A DNA stretch of 64,000 nucleotides from Ricinus communis (GCF_019578655.1 NC_063257.1:10292001-10356000), one strand, 5' to 3'; numbered from the stretch's first letter, positions 23,364 through 36,099 are shown. Numbers and translations: made by a program. Notes: a model not told the origin generated them from the sequence alone.

Positions 23364-23631
23364 AGTTTTATCGGATTATTTAAAACTCGTCAGCATTGAT
23401 TAAAATCTTAAAAATATATATTTATAAGACTATTTTTCTCTATTTAATTTTTCTCTCTAAATTTTATAAAACTTGACACAATTAGTCTTTGATGAAAAGT
23501 TTTATCGGATTATTTAAAACTCGTCAGCATTGATTAAAATCTTAAAAAAATATATTTATAAGACTATTTTTCTCTATTTAATTTTTCTCTCTAAATTTTA
23601 TAAAACTTGACACAATTAGTCTTTGATGAAA
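23364..23631. repeat. Tandem duplication, two 134-bp units
   Basis: AGTTTTATCGGATTATTTAA and all that follows through CTTTGATGAAA occurs at 23364 and again at 23498, nearly identical (one copy reads CTTAAAAATATA, the other CTTAAAAAAATA). The near identity implies a recent event. A diverged relative lies near 24150-24300. Confidence 0.9.
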
Positions 23632-25322
23632 ACTAAATTGGTAAGGAATGATGGTAAAATCACAACTAACTAATAGAAAATGAATCAACCACAATTATTT
23701 TATAATATCAATGAATTGGATATAAATTGTTAATATTTTAATTTTCAGGATACTAATATATTATTAAAAAAATTCAAAAGATTTCTTATATAAAAAAAAA
23801 TAAAAATAAATTAAAGGATGAAATTTTATACTTTCTCCAAGTGTATATGAAATATTTTTATACTATACTACACTGAAAAACAGCTTCACTCAGATTAACC
23901 CAAGATCTCCTTTACTAACACATCCCTGTTAAGTTTAATCCAATTAGCAGAGGTGTCTTCCAACTAATTGAGCACATCGAATTCCTAGAGACTCTGTTGA
24001 TTGAACCCATTAGGTCCTTTTTTTTCAATTATTTAGTACCTCGTAATTATATTATTAATAATTAGTGTTAAACCAATAGTTATGGTAATTAAATTTTAAT
24101 AAAATCTATTTTGGTGTAGAATCAGTATCATTGAATAGATAAGAAGCCGTACGGTTTTCTAATTTTGTTAAATCATTTAAAAAATTCGTCTAAAACTCAT
24201 AAAAAATGAATGAAAATTGAAAAAAAAAATTATGAGACTATTTATTTTGAATTCTATAAAAATTTGACATAATTAATTTTAAATAAAAATTAAATTAATA
24301 ATAAATAATTATCAAATTAACAGTATTAATAAATTTAAATATAAATTATTACAATTTTTAATTTTTAAATATTAAAATGCCAAAATAGAAAATTGAATCA
24401 GCTTTTATGTGAAAAGATTAAACTACATCCTCCCAACAATAATGCAACCAAAAGACACCTTCATCTCCCCAGTCATCTTCTCAGTTTTGAAAATTCGCAT
24501 ACATCAGGGGAATATTTGGAAAAGAAGAGAAATTGCACCACAAACCACTCATTCTCACTGAGATCCTGCTGCTGCCCTCTATAAATGAAGAGACAAAAAT
24601 TTGTTCCACACTTGGCAACTAAAAGAACAGCCCTGAAGGATAAACTCATCAACTCCAGTACATTTGTTGAAGCAGAAAAAATTGGCTCAAATTCTGCAGG
24701 TAATAAACCAGATAACAAGTGCCCCAGAAATAAGGTTCCATTTGCAACCTCCATTAACATCCCAATAATATGTCACTCTCCTGTATTGAACTGCCTGGTC
24801 AAAATCTCTCAAAGCCAGAACTATTGAAAGAAACTTTAGTAGCTAAGAGTCTAGCCAGAATAAGGTGTCCAACCCATTCGAGACACAGGATTGAAGACCC
24901 AATTCAATAATTGGAGCAGCTTTTATCAGACCCTCCATATCACAGACTGCTTAGTAAGAAAATGCCTGCCTAACATAGGCAGAGAAGCCAAACTAGCACC
25001 CTGCAAATTCCGAATTTCTAAACCCCCTTGCCTCTTCGGAGCAGTCACAATACTCCAATTCACCAGATTCATCTGTTATCTTAAAAAGAAAAGTAATATT
25101 TATTTTTGGTTATACAGCAGGACACAGGCACATCAAAGAGTCAAGGAACAAGCTACTGAATCAAAGTCAATAGAACCCAAATGCCTCAAATTCAATCTAA
25201 ACATAAAAGCACAACCCTTTTCTCAGAATAAACAAAGCTGAATTCCCATCTATGCATTCACGATTCAGCATATTTCAATGCATGCTATGCTACTTCACGA
25301 AAATTAAGCAGAAAAAGCTCAA
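23632..25322. other. Intergenic region upstream of the PPR gene
   Basis: AT-rich to about 24380. From 24400 to 25240 composition is more balanced and there are several open frames of 60-116 codons on both strands, none recognisable. This may be 5' UTR or promoter of the PPR gene, or a non-coding transcript. No motif decides it. Confidence 0.4.
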
Positions 25323-28291
25323 TTGCCTCTCAAACGCCATAATTTTGCCCTATCATCTCTTTTACTTCACACAATTAACCACATCTTTCACTGCTTTCCC
25401 GCCAACTGTAACAGTATCACCACAACATTATCGACCATGCCTTCAGTTTTCCCGTTGGACTCAGTTGCCTACACAAAACTAGTACAATTCTCTTCAAAAT
25501 CTGGGTCTTCAATCCATGGAAAGCTTGCTCATGCCCACATGATCAAAACTGCTTTCAATCCCTGCCTCTTCCTGTTAAATAATTTTCTTAACCTGTATAG
25601 CAAATGGGGGGAAATGGGTAATGCTCAAAAACTGTTCGATAGAATGTCTGAACGAAGTGTTATTTCTTATAATATTTTGATTTCTGGGTACGGCGGGATG
25701 GGTTTTTATCACAAGGCTATTGGTTTGTTTAGTGAGGCTAGAATGGCTTGTTTAAAGCTTGATAAGTTCAGTTACGCTGGTGTGCTAAGTGCTTGCGGTC
25801 AGATAAAGGATTTTGCATTAGGTAAAGTCATTCATGGGTTGGCTATTGTTTGTGGATTGGGTCAGCAAGTTTTCCTGACCAATTTGCTTATTGATATGTA
25901 CTGCAAATGTGAGAGAATTGATCACGCAAGGCTTTTGTTTGAGTCGTCTGATGAGTTGGATAATGTTTCTTGGAATTCTTTGATTACTGGGTATGCCAGA
26001 GTTGGTGCATACGAGGAAATGTTGAAACTTTTGGTGAAAATGCATCATACTGGATTAAGATTGAATGCTTTCACACTTGGAAGTGCCTTAAAGTCATGTT
26101 ATTTGAATCTTAATAATATGGTTAGTTATGGTAAAACACTTCATGGATATACTGTCAAACAAGGGCTGGATTTGGATATTGTTGTTGGGACTGCTTTGCT
26201 TGATATGTATGCAAAAACTGGGTATTTGGGTGATGCAATTCAACTTTTCAGAACAAGTCCTAATCAAAATGTTGTGATGTATAATGCCATGATTGCTGGA
26301 TTCATCCAGACTGAGGATATAGATAAAGAATGTGCATATGAAGCACTTAAACTTTTCTCTCAGATGCAAAGGCAAGGGATAAAGCCCTCAGATTTTACAT
26401 TCTCAAGCATTATCAAGATTTGTAACCATATTGAAGCATTTGAGTATGGAAGACAAATTCATGCCCACATCTGTAAGCACAACATTCAATCTGATGAATT
26501 CATTGGGAGCACACTTATTGAGTTGTACTCCTTATTGGGTTCAACTGAGGATCAGCTAAAATGCTTCAATTCAACTCCCAAGTTAGATATTGTCTCATGG
26601 ACGACCATGATTGCTGGTTATGCTCAAAATGGGCAATTCGAAAGTGCATTAGCTCTATTTTATGAACTGTTAGCATCTGGAAAGAAACCAGATGAGTTCA
26701 TAATAACAACTATGTTGAGTGCATGTGCAGATGTAGCTGCAGAAAGATCTGGGGAGCAGGTCCACGGATATGCAGTGAAGACTGGCATTGGGACCTTGGC
26801 CATTGTTCAAAATTCACAAATATCCATGTATGCAAAGTCTGGCAACTTAGATTCTGCCAAAATAACATTTGAGGAGATAAAGAATCCTGATGTGGTGTCC
26901 TGGTCTGTGATGATCTGCAGCAATGCACAGCATGGACATGCAAAGGATGCCATTAACCTCTTTGAGTTGATGAAGAGTTACGGAATTCATCCAAACCAGA
27001 TCACGTTCCTTGGAGTTCTAACTGCTTGTAGTCATGGAGGGCTTGTTGAGGAAGGACTGAGGTATGACACGAGAGCCCTTTTTCTTTTTTGATTTTTTTT
27101 TGGAGACGGCAAGCATGTCTGCTTTGGTTGGACATTATGATTAAAAATAACATTTTGGTGAAATAAACCAGTTAAAGCAACAGATGAACTTTTTCTTTTT
27201 TTCCTTTTTTTTTTTTTGCTAGTCGGAGAGAACAATTTTATTGCTCAGACCTCCAAAGAATACACAGAGCATAGCTCTAGAAACAAAATACAATTATATA
27301 CCTCTCCAACTATCTACAATTTGAGAATATGAAATGTAGAAAAATGAAAATTTTCAAGCATTTTACAGATTCACTTGGCATTTAGCAAAACATTGAATTC
27401 TATTAACATATCTTTTGCCTGAATAGAAGTTTTGTCATGTTTCTTATTTGAAGACTTTCTTCAAGTAGAATCATTATTCATGTGTCTTTCCAACTCATTG
27501 TACAAGTGGGGTTCTCTCTTTCTGGTGATGACAGGTACTATGAAAGCATGAAGAAAGACTATGACATGAAAATTAATGTAAAGCACTGCACCTGTATTGT
27601 TGACCTCCTCAGTCGTGCTGGAAGACTGCTGGATGCCAAAAATTTTATTTTAAACTCGGGTTTTGGAGATCATCCAGTGATGTGGCGAACACTGTTGAGT
27701 GGTTGCAGGATTTATAAGGATATTGTTACAGGGAAGCATGTTGCAGAGAAACTAATTGAGCTTGATCCTCAGGAATCTTCATCATATGTTCTTCTTTACA
27801 ACATTTATACAGATGCTGGAATTGATTTACCTGCCACAAAAATAAGAGAACTAATGAAAGATAGAGGAATTAGGAAGGAACCTGGTCAGAGTTGGATTGA
27901 GGTAGGAAATGAGGTTCATTCTTTTGTGGTGGGTGATATTTCTCACCCAATGAGTCAAATCATTTACAAGAAATTAGAAGGAATGTTGGAGAAGATAAGG
28001 AAAATAGGTTATATTGATCAGAAGATTCAGAATGTTACTATTTCCACAAAAGAAGTCAAGGGTACATTGGGGGTGAACCACCACAGTGAAAAACTAGCTG
28101 TGAGTTTTGGAATTGTTAGTTTACCACCATCAGCTCCTGTGAAGGTGATGAAAAATTTGAGGGTGTGCCATGATTGTCATGCAACAATGAAGCTCATCTC
28201 GGTAGTGGAAAAGAGAGAAATAATCCTTAGAGATTCACTTCGTTTTCATCATTTCAAAGAAGGTTCTTGTTCTTGTAATGATTATTGGTGA
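25323..28291 (+). CDS. PPR protein, PLS class with E and DYW domains
   Basis: Two exons, 25323-27061 and 27535-28291, give 831 residues. The 473-bp intron has GT (27062) and AG (27533-27534) borders and splits an Arg codon, joining GLVEEGLR to YYESMKK. PPR motifs fill most of the protein (SYNILISGY, SWNSLITGYARVG, MYNAMIAGF, SWTTMIAGYAQNG, SWSVMICSNAQHG). An E/E+ region follows, then a C-terminal DYW domain with HSE, CHDCH and terminal CNDYW, the zinc-binding cytidine-deaminase motifs of organellar C-to-U RNA editing. As I recall it, the sequence resembles Arabidopsis At3g13880 throughout. The first Met gives a 38-residue N-terminus without acidic residues, like a transit peptide; Met39 (25437) is an alternative start. 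Target site and organelle are unknown. Confidence 0.9.
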
Positions 28292-31200
28292 TTGAAGTAA
28301 GCTATTATACATCGCCAATCACCCTCTTAAATGATTCCAAAAACAATAATTTTGTTGCTACAAAATGATGAATAGTGTGGAAGAATCCCACACTTATAAA
28401 AATTTGAATTCACGGGTTGTACCATTATCTAGGGAAGTGGGCCAAGCTTAAGCAGAATCTGGAAGTGATAGAAAAACAAGTACTTGATGTATGAAAACCA
28501 TGTCGAAACTCTGAATGGATAGTAGAGACCACAAGTGGGATGTAGAATCACCAAGGAACCACACCAGACACAAACACAAACCCAGCTGGTCCCGTGTCAA
28601 GTGGATTCTGCAACATGTTAACTTGTATAATGCCATTTGCAAAAGCCAGGTTTCATTTGAATTACTTTCAGCAAGAGATGTATGATTCTTCACTGTCCCA
28701 TTTGAACATTTCAGACCCTTGCCTTTCAGACATTGAACTTATACAGGTATGTGATAAACCTCAATGATTTTTCTTTGTCCTGAATATCAGCAAGAAATGT
28801 GTGAATTTGATTTCTGACTGTCACATTTGAGCAAATTTAGACCCCTTCCTTTTGGACATTGCATTGATGCAGGTATCTTATTACCTTAATGCAGTATTAA
28901 GTTGCACTTCTGACTATTTCCTAAGAACTTCTGTGGTTCCTAGTCACAAGCATCAGTAGGAAATGATACTTGTGACTAGGTTTCATATGCATTGAGCCAC
29001 TGCTAACAATTTGTCCCTTTTAGCTTTAGGCTATTGAATGTTGTTGACATGCTTTTTCTTCTGAAACTCTGTTTCTGGTGCTATATATTACATTAATGAA
29101 TTTTTACTAGCAATATTAGGACATGAGAGTGTAAACTCACCCCAAGCTGATCTACTCCGTTCCCAAGTGAAGAAAGCATGTGGTTGCATTCTGTCAATAG
29201 AGATACCTCAAAATTATAAGGGAAATTAGAAAGACCACTGGTTGGAAACCAGTTCTATGAAGTCTTTCCCGTGTTATATCCTCTTGAGATCTGCTGAAAG
29301 GCTGCTTATTTTGAGGATACCACCAGCCTAGAAAATTAGAACCCAATAGGGGAAACGTGACTTAAACTGGATTAGATAAGCATATATACCTATTTCGGAG
29401 AGCTATGCATATTTTATTCCTCTCCATTGATTCAGAAAGATTCTTTTACTCGTGGTAAATACTCGACATTTTTTACATGCCTTAAGTTGTTTACTAGGAT
29501 TCGCATATATTATTCTTGGAGATGCGTTTTTCAACAATTTAAGAATGAGGGGAAGACAACATAAATAAGATGATCAGATGCAATGGTTTTTGGGTTTTTT
29601 CCCTAACCTTCAGTAAATTGACTTTAAAATGAATTATGCAGGTCTTTTCTCTTCTCTTGAAACTTTTCAGTCAATCCTCTTACTAGAATGACTGCCTCAG
29701 GTGCCAATCTTTCTGGCAACAAACCAAATTGGTTGGTGATAGTTGCTTCATTCCATATTTAAGTTCCATCTCTCTTTCATATATTCTTATTCAGCGACTT
29801 ATGAACTTGATACGCATAAGTTTGAGATACTTTTGAACATCTTCTTATTGTTAAATATAGTAAAGAAGGGAAGTAGTGGAAAGGGATTTACAGGACCTAG
29901 ATCTGTCTGAAGATGGTGACTATAGGACTAAGTTTGTGTTGTCTTGACTTTTAAATAAGATGACTTTGTTTACTTATTATAGAAAAAGAAGTGATTTTTT
30001 TTTTACCTTATCAATTTGAGTATTTAAATGTCATCCCAAGGATAATCTGTTGATTCTTTTCTGAGACTGAAAGATACACGATTCAGAACTTTTTCATTGT
30101 ATTGAACACATTCTTTTCCATTTGTCCCTTTACTGGTGCATTAAAATCTAGAATGTGAAGAGGAGATAATGCAAAGAAGGAAGATGCCAGTTGAGGAATC
30201 AGCATAATACCTGGTTTCAGTTCTAATAAGTAGTAGAAATGCTGTTACCATTGTAGCTTCATTGGATCTTATTATCGAACGATAACTTAACAATGTTACT
30301 TCAGATCAAAAGAAAAGGTTACAGGCAATTACTTGAGACCAAGAGACAAGGTAATACAGGCAATTTATTCTATTTCTTTTTTTTCCTTGTGCATATGATA
30401 TTTAATAATTGTTACTTTTACATGCCACTAAAATTAATTTTTCCATACTGTTCTCCGCAGATAGTAAAGCTAATTTCCTGACTTCATTTTGAAGAAGTCA
30501 CATTTGTTACATCTGTTCTTGGATTTTTCTGTTGGCAGTGACAATGCTAGAAAGTGACATTGTACTGTAATCAGTAAGAAAAGTGTAACCTTATGCAATT
30601 TCTTATCATCATTTTCTCTTTAAGATACACAAAGGCTTCTTCTATCTTTTATTGCCTTTCTACAGTCCGGGCCCTATTCTCCTCTTAAACCACCAAGGAA
30701 AAGAGCCATGCACCTTTTATATTAATGGCATACGTATATTCTCTTCATCAGTTTCTTTTAAGCCTTATGGGCATATTTTGCATTACCATTATCTGTTCAG
30801 ATTCATTCCATGGTTATCCATTGGAACTGTTTACTCCTTACATCTTTTGATGTACCTTGTCAATGATGTTCAAAAGATCGAGCATGCCTTCTCTTCTTAA
30901 TTGCAAACTTTACTGGATGCAGTTGATATCACAGCAGTTGAGAAGAAACTTTTGGTTTACTTTGGGTCTATTTCTGGAAATGAAAGCCCTATAATCATTC
31001 TTCTTGCTTTCTGGGGTAGTTTTTGGAGAAATCCTTTTGCTGCTGGAAGACCTAGCTGTTTAAAACAAGTTGCAAATGTACTCGGGTAATTTTTGCAAAC
31101 TTCTAATATTTTTGCAAACTTCTAATATTTATGGCTTCTTGGCTTTGGTATTTCCCCCATTTGGAGATCACAAGAGCTATCTTTTCCTTTCCATTTAGAT

Positions 31201-31954
31201 ATTGACATTAAATTTATTGCAATAAGGAAGTCTAACTTAAGTTAAAAGTCATTAAAGGTAAGATGACTCATCTTCCACCATGTCAACTTGTTTTTTCCAG
31301 AAGAGCAGATTTTGATATGAGTTGCAGAAAATTATGTTCATTTTAATAAAAGGTTACAAGGTATATGTAGTTTAGAAAAGATTGAATTTCTGGAGGGAAT
31401 TACGAGAAAAATGTGTTCAGATTTTTAGGATGTCCAAAACTTAGAAAGCTCTTTAAATGGTGAAAGAAGGTAATATTTGCAAGCAAATCATTTTGAAGTT
31501 GTCACTACGAATAAAATAAAAAATCTAGGTTTATCTATAAGATGGACGAACAAAATCTCACCTTATTTGAAGTACAACTCAGTTCTGCTAAATATGATTA
31601 GTCCATTTTGCATATTACATGCTGTACAATCTTTCTTTAGATGTCAGGTTTTCGTCATCAGCCAAACTATCAACTATGCTACTGCTAAATTTGGAAAAAG
31701 TCTCATTTTGTGTACCTGACGTGTAATCATTATGCATTTACCAAAAACTAGCAAACTGTGAGTCTCCAGTTACCTTTCTTTCTCATCTCTACATGGAAAC
31801 TTGTCTATGAAGTAGTCACGAATTGTTTGCTATATATTTTACTCTATGATAATCTCACCATAAATGTTCTCATTGTTTTCCCTTATAAATCTCTAGGTCA
31901 TTTACCTTGCAAGTGTTCTGAAAAGGGTTCGTTCATTTCGTGTTTGCATGATCA
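28292..31954. other. Region downstream of the PPR gene
   Basis: Less AT-rich than most intergenic DNA here, but without a recognisable gene. It may hold a long or spliced 3' UTR or a decayed gene. A diverged tandem pair of about 120 bp (CAGCAAGARATGT, then CAGACCCTTGCCTTT/TAGACCCCTTCCTTT, then GACATTG and CAGGTAT) lies at about 28668-28765 and 28789-28893. A 20-bp tandem pair (TTTTTGCAAACTTCTAATA) is at about 31090-31131. Small frames at 30652-31089 match nothing I know. Confidence 0.4.
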
Positions 31955-32663
31955 TTGGGTAGGAGAAAAATGAAGCATGAGTTCATTACCAATGTGTCCG
32001 TTAGAAGAATGACCTTCCGGCAAAGGAGGGCTGGGTTGTTGAAGAAGCTGAAGGAACTCGCTACCCTTTGTGGGATTGTTGCCTGTGCGATCATTTTCAG
32101 TGCTTATGACTCCTCTCCTGATGTCTGGCCTTCTCCTGCAGAAGCTTGACGATTTCTGATCACCGGATTCAAGAGCTTTTGGGGTGTGGGGCTCGCCCGC
32201 CTGCCGGCCCACTCTGAAGTGCCTAGACGCGCTGCAGCCACTACTTTGACTCCTTTTATGCAATTATAAACTCCACGCCACGGAACTTTCTCGATGCCAA
32301 CGCAACTTATCCGATAAGTTTCCGCGGAGTTTGCAGTTGGGGCATTCCCACCAGTATCCCTTTCAGTCCCTTCCCTTTAGTTTTGAGTCCTTGAAAAACT
32401 CAAGAATCTGCCTCCGAAAAAACAAGGCAAGTACATGATGGACCAGAAAGCTTTTCTTTCCATGAATATATCCAGGTTGAATGAGAAATTGGATAAACAA
32501 AGGAAGAGAAACAGGAGTGGAATTCGAACTCATTTTTGCAGAGTGCATCACAGGTAAGAATTTACAGTATCCGGATTCTTGGAGGACTCTGAATGAATCA
32601 AGTCATATAATGACAGAACAGATCAAGTTCATAGCCAGCATGATTGAGCATGCGAAGAATTAA
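31955..32663 (+). pseudogene. Type I M-gamma MADS-box relic (AGL80/PHERES-like)
   Basis: 31955-32149 encodes a near-complete MADS domain: MGRRKMKHEFITN, RRAGLLKKLKELATLCG and ACAIIFSAYD, with the VWPSP segment that marks M-gamma proteins. A TGA at 32147-32149 stops it. The usual C-terminal part is still visible but displaced: about 32434-32520 reads MMDQKAFLSMNISRLNEKLDKQRKRN, and then another frame (32521-32663) reads EFELIFAECITGKNL, typical of the conserved M-gamma tail. About 250 bp between them has several stops. M-gamma genes act in female gametophyte and endosperm. Premature stop plus frameshift make this a pseudogene, though the short MADS-only frame could be transcribed. Confidence 0.8.
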
Positions 32664-33011
32664 GATTAATGAGCAGTAGTTTGCGAAGGCAATTGTTTTT
32701 TTTATAGTTTTTATACACTCTTTGCATCTGTGATTGTTGTTCAATAATGTTTTCACCTTAATATATTTAAAAAAAACCCATGCCCCTTTTCTCTCGAATA
32801 AACTTGATCTTAGCAAGTTTCTGCAGCATTTCCATTTTCATCGTTAAGCAGAAGTTAATGCATAAAATCCATTAATACAGAAGCAGAAATTTAAAGCATA
32901 AAATCCACAGTGACATAAATACCCTTCATTTTATTTGTACACCTGAATCCTACTTTCTTCTCCTTGCTACGTTGCCTGTAGATTTCTAGTTCTAAACCAA
33001 ATCCTAATATA

Positions 33012-33109
33012 AAAAAGCACAAAACATACATAAAAGTGATCGATGAGAGCCACCCCACTAAAAAAGCACAAAGCATACATCAAAGTGACAGATGAGAGCA
33101 ACCCCACCA
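33012..33109. repeat. Tandem duplication, two 49-bp units
   Basis: AAAAAGCACAAARCATACAT plus about 29 more bases occurs at 33012-33060 and 33061-33109 with a few substitutions. It lies just past the stop of the LEA/TMEM205-like gene, in its likely 3' UTR. Confidence 0.85.
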
Positions 33110-33154
33110 AATAAACACCAAAAGCCTGTCGCCAGTTCTCATCTGTCTGCTCTT

Positions 33155-34960
33155 TTAACACTTCAGGCACTGGCTTAGGTAGACCAAGTGCCAAGTGAGA
33201 CTCATCAGGGTTACTACGTTCAAGAAGGATGAACAGGAATTGAGCCTCTCGTTCAGTCTAACCATTCTTGATTTCGTTTCCTGTTGCTCTGTATTCTCTC
33301 TCGTTGCTGTGGTGGCTTCAGCTGCACCTGCGGCTGTGGCTGCTGGGACATCTCTAAGAAGCTGCTCCTGCTCTCCCTTATTTGATTCAGCAGCTAGGTT
33401 TTCTCTTCCTCTGCCTTCTTCCTTTTCAATCTTTAGTTTCTCAAACATCACCTGCATAACATGAATATATATATATATAACATTCAGAAATTCTTTGTAT
33501 AAGAAATTGAATTTGACAAACAACCGATGATAACAAAACGTCAAGTTTCAAACTTAGAGATGTTCATTTTCAGTATCAGCCTTGAACTTGCATAAACTTA
33601 TTTGGAAAGCAGTATATAATTTTTATCAAATCATATTTTAACTAGTTATTGGCTCAGTCCTCCAGTTCATAAACAGGTCTAAACTTAAATCAATATATAG
33701 CAAGAAAAGCCAGGATGAACTAGCAAAGGCGCATACCTTAGTAGCTAAAGGCTCCAAATAGATGGCATTGGTCAACACTGCTGAAATCGATGCAATAAGA
33801 TTAAAAACCTGAAACATTTCAGCCTTTCTACTAAAGGCCAAATTTCTGTGCCCAACCAGATGCCCCAACAGAGCCACCCCAATAGAGTAAGCCATAGCCC
33901 TGAAATAGACAGGATATATCTTGCTCTGCACCACCCCAAACTGGTGCCTTGTCAAAGCATTAGCCAAAACATAGCTTGAAATGAATGTAACCCAAACACT
34001 CATCCCGTAGGCCGTAGCAAAACCCAACAAATTGATCACGCCCATCAAAGATTTAACTCCTTCTGTTGAACCCATATACCCAACTCCATGGCTAAAAGAC
34101 CTGCGAACTCTCTCTCTTGTTTCCTGTGTGCCTGCTTTCACGTTCTCAAATTGCTCTGATACATTTGCTGCTATATGGCTTCCAATCGTCTTCCCTAAAT
34201 CTTTTGCGGATTTCGCTGTTTCTTCAGCTTTACTTGATGATTCTTTTGCACATTCTTTAACATCTTGTGCTTTCCGAGCAGCAGATTCTTTAGTTTTCTC
34301 ATATGCATCTTCTACCACTTCTTTCGCTTCATGAGCTTTCTGCGATGCCATGTCCTTGGCTTTCTCATATGCATCATGCACTTTCTCTTCAGCTTGGTGT
34401 TCCATCCTTTTCTTTTTATGAATCATTTCTTGTGCTACTCCTTTAACCTCATGAGCTTCCTCTTTCATAAGAGAAACTGCTTCATGTGCCTTTTCAGAAA
34501 CCTGATCTTTAGCTTTACCAATAACTTTAGCAAACTTATGCGTACATTTCCCAAAAGCATCACAAATAAGCTCTCCAGGGCCATGCACTCCGTGGCCTGA
34601 TTCCAATTTATCTTGATCATGATGACGATAACCTGAAGAAATGCCTTGGCCTATATTTGGAAGCACATCCGCTGCGTGTTTGATCTTTCCTTTAGTGTTA
34701 TCAACGAACCCAGATGGAAATTTCCCATCTTGCGCGGCGGAGATAGGATCCTGCGGGGGTGAGATTGAAACTTTGGTGTTATGTTGGCCACCTTCGTCAT
34801 AAGTCTCGACAACTACAACTCTATGGCCTTCTTTAACAATGACATCTTCTTTTTTCTGGTTGTCTTGTTGTTTCGGGGTTGTTGGGGACGGAGAGTATAC
34901 TTCTGCAGTTAAAAGAGAAGTGAAAACGAGACATAAAGCCAAAAGATTTATCATGTTCAA
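33155..34960 (-). CDS. LEA-like protein with TMEM205-type (DUF4149) membrane domain
   Basis: Two exons, 34960..33737 and 33451..33155, give about 506 residues. Splice borders are GT (33736-33735) and AG (33453-33452), joining LEPLATK to VMFEKLKIEKEEGRG in phase 0. Residues 1-22 are a signal sequence or first membrane anchor. Residues about 140-270 are Lys/Glu/Ala-rich 11-mer-like repeats (EKAHEAVSLMKEEAHEVKG, YEKAKDMASQKAHEAKE), as in group 3 LEA proteins. Residues about 295-420 plus the exon 2 end (VVTLMSLTWHLVYL) make about four membrane segments of the TMEM205/DUF4149 type. Arabidopsis At1g72100 and At1g22600 are, as I recall, the same LEA-plus-membrane architecture. LEA repeats protect during drying, and the promoter has ABRE/G-box sites that agree with this. 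Molecular function is unproven. Confidence 0.87.
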
Positions 34961-35064
34961 GCCCTGTGTCTTTGGAATTTCTAATCTTTGGAGGCCAGTT
35001 TACAGTTATGGTTTTATGTAGGAAGAGAAAAAGAAAAAGAACAGACGGTGGCTGCAGTTATTAT

Positions 35065-35152
35065 GTATTTAAAGGAAGAAAGCCCGTAGCATGGTGGCGG
35101 TTTTGCAGAACATAGAGGTGATGTGGGACGACCACGTGGCTTCTTACGTGTC
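35065..35152 (-). promoter_or_regulatory. ABA-type promoter of the LEA/TMEM205-like gene
   Basis: Upstream of the ATG (34960), on the minus strand, are a TATA-like TTTAAATA (35065-35073), a perfect G-box/ABRE CCACGTGGC (35132-35140) and a second ABRE core, read on the plus strand as TACGTGTC (35145-35152). Two ACGT-core elements within 20 bp and about 60-80 bp upstream of the TATA box form the coupled arrangement typical of ABA, drought and seed-induced genes bound by ABF/ABI5 bZIP factors. Confidence 0.7.
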
Positions 35153-35239
35153 TGGTTTCTAGGATCCTGAGGCGAAGTTCTAGTCCATCTAGCACTAAAA
35201 AAAAATTGCGGTCTATTCTAGATAAGTATGGATTTAAAA

Positions 35240-35677
35240 TAAACTACTCATTTTTGTATAAATTATAAAATTAGGTGGACAGATATAATTTAATAAAATA
35301 TTTAATATTTAATATTTATTTATATAATTAGAAAACTAAAAATAATAATTATTTTAATTATTTTTAAGATTTTAAAACTATATTGATATAATAATATAAA
35401 AATTATTTTAAAAATATTTATTAATTATTTTTAATATTATATAAATAAATATTATGAATATAATTAATATTATTATTTTTAAAATCAGAAATTTATTATA
35501 TAAATAAATATTAATTTATTATTTATATATTATTAGAAAGATTTATCTAAAATTACTAAAGATTAATATTTTATTTAATTAAAAATTTAATCTATTATTT
35601 AATATAAAATAATTTATATGTCATTTTTTAGTATATAATTAATATTATTATGGTTAAAAAATTATTCATCAGTTCAC

Positions 35678-35734
<57 letters not shown>

Positions 35735-35920
35735 TGTGGTTAGTATGTTATTTTTTAAAATTATAGTCAGTGATTTAATTAGAAATATATCTTATTAATT
35801 AATAAGTTAATAAAAATTATAAAATTATATATAAATTTAAATTTTATATGTCAAAACTAGATATACGTGTTAAAATAAAAAATTTACGTATAAAAAATTA
35901 AATATATATGTCTAAAGACA
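35240..35920 (-). repeat. Diverged relative of the 7-kb Helitron-like sequence
   Basis: Read on the minus strand, about 35920 to 35640 resembles 7050-7260: GACATATATATTTAATTTTT, then TTAACACGTATA, then AATTTAAATTTATATATAAT. No hairpin-CTAG end is visible here, so it may be truncated. AT-richness lowers the weight of this match. Confidence 0.35.
35678..35734 (+). repeat. (AAT)n microsatellite, about 18-19 units
   Basis: An uninterrupted trinucleotide run of about 56 bp. Confidence 0.95.
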
Positions 35921-36099
35921 AGAACTGATTGCTGGCGATGACTTGATGGAAGGAATTTATAGAAGAAGGTTCTCGAAATGGATTCCGCCCGAATAGAGCG
36001 TGGAGGCAACAAGTTCAGTAGAATAACATAACGAGTCTAAAGGCGGGATCAAGCTTATAAAAATTTTATGTATTAAAAATTTAAATTTTAAAATTAAGA

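Noticed and set aside
24393..25241. Several 60-116 codon frames upstream of the PPR gene
   Set aside because: They overlap on both strands, show no known motif, and none connects by splicing to a recognisable domain.
35120..35132. USE-like GTCCCACATCA near the LEA promoter
   Set aside because: It differs from RTCCCACATCG at the last base, is not followed by a TATA box at snRNA spacing, and no snRNA-like sequence follows.
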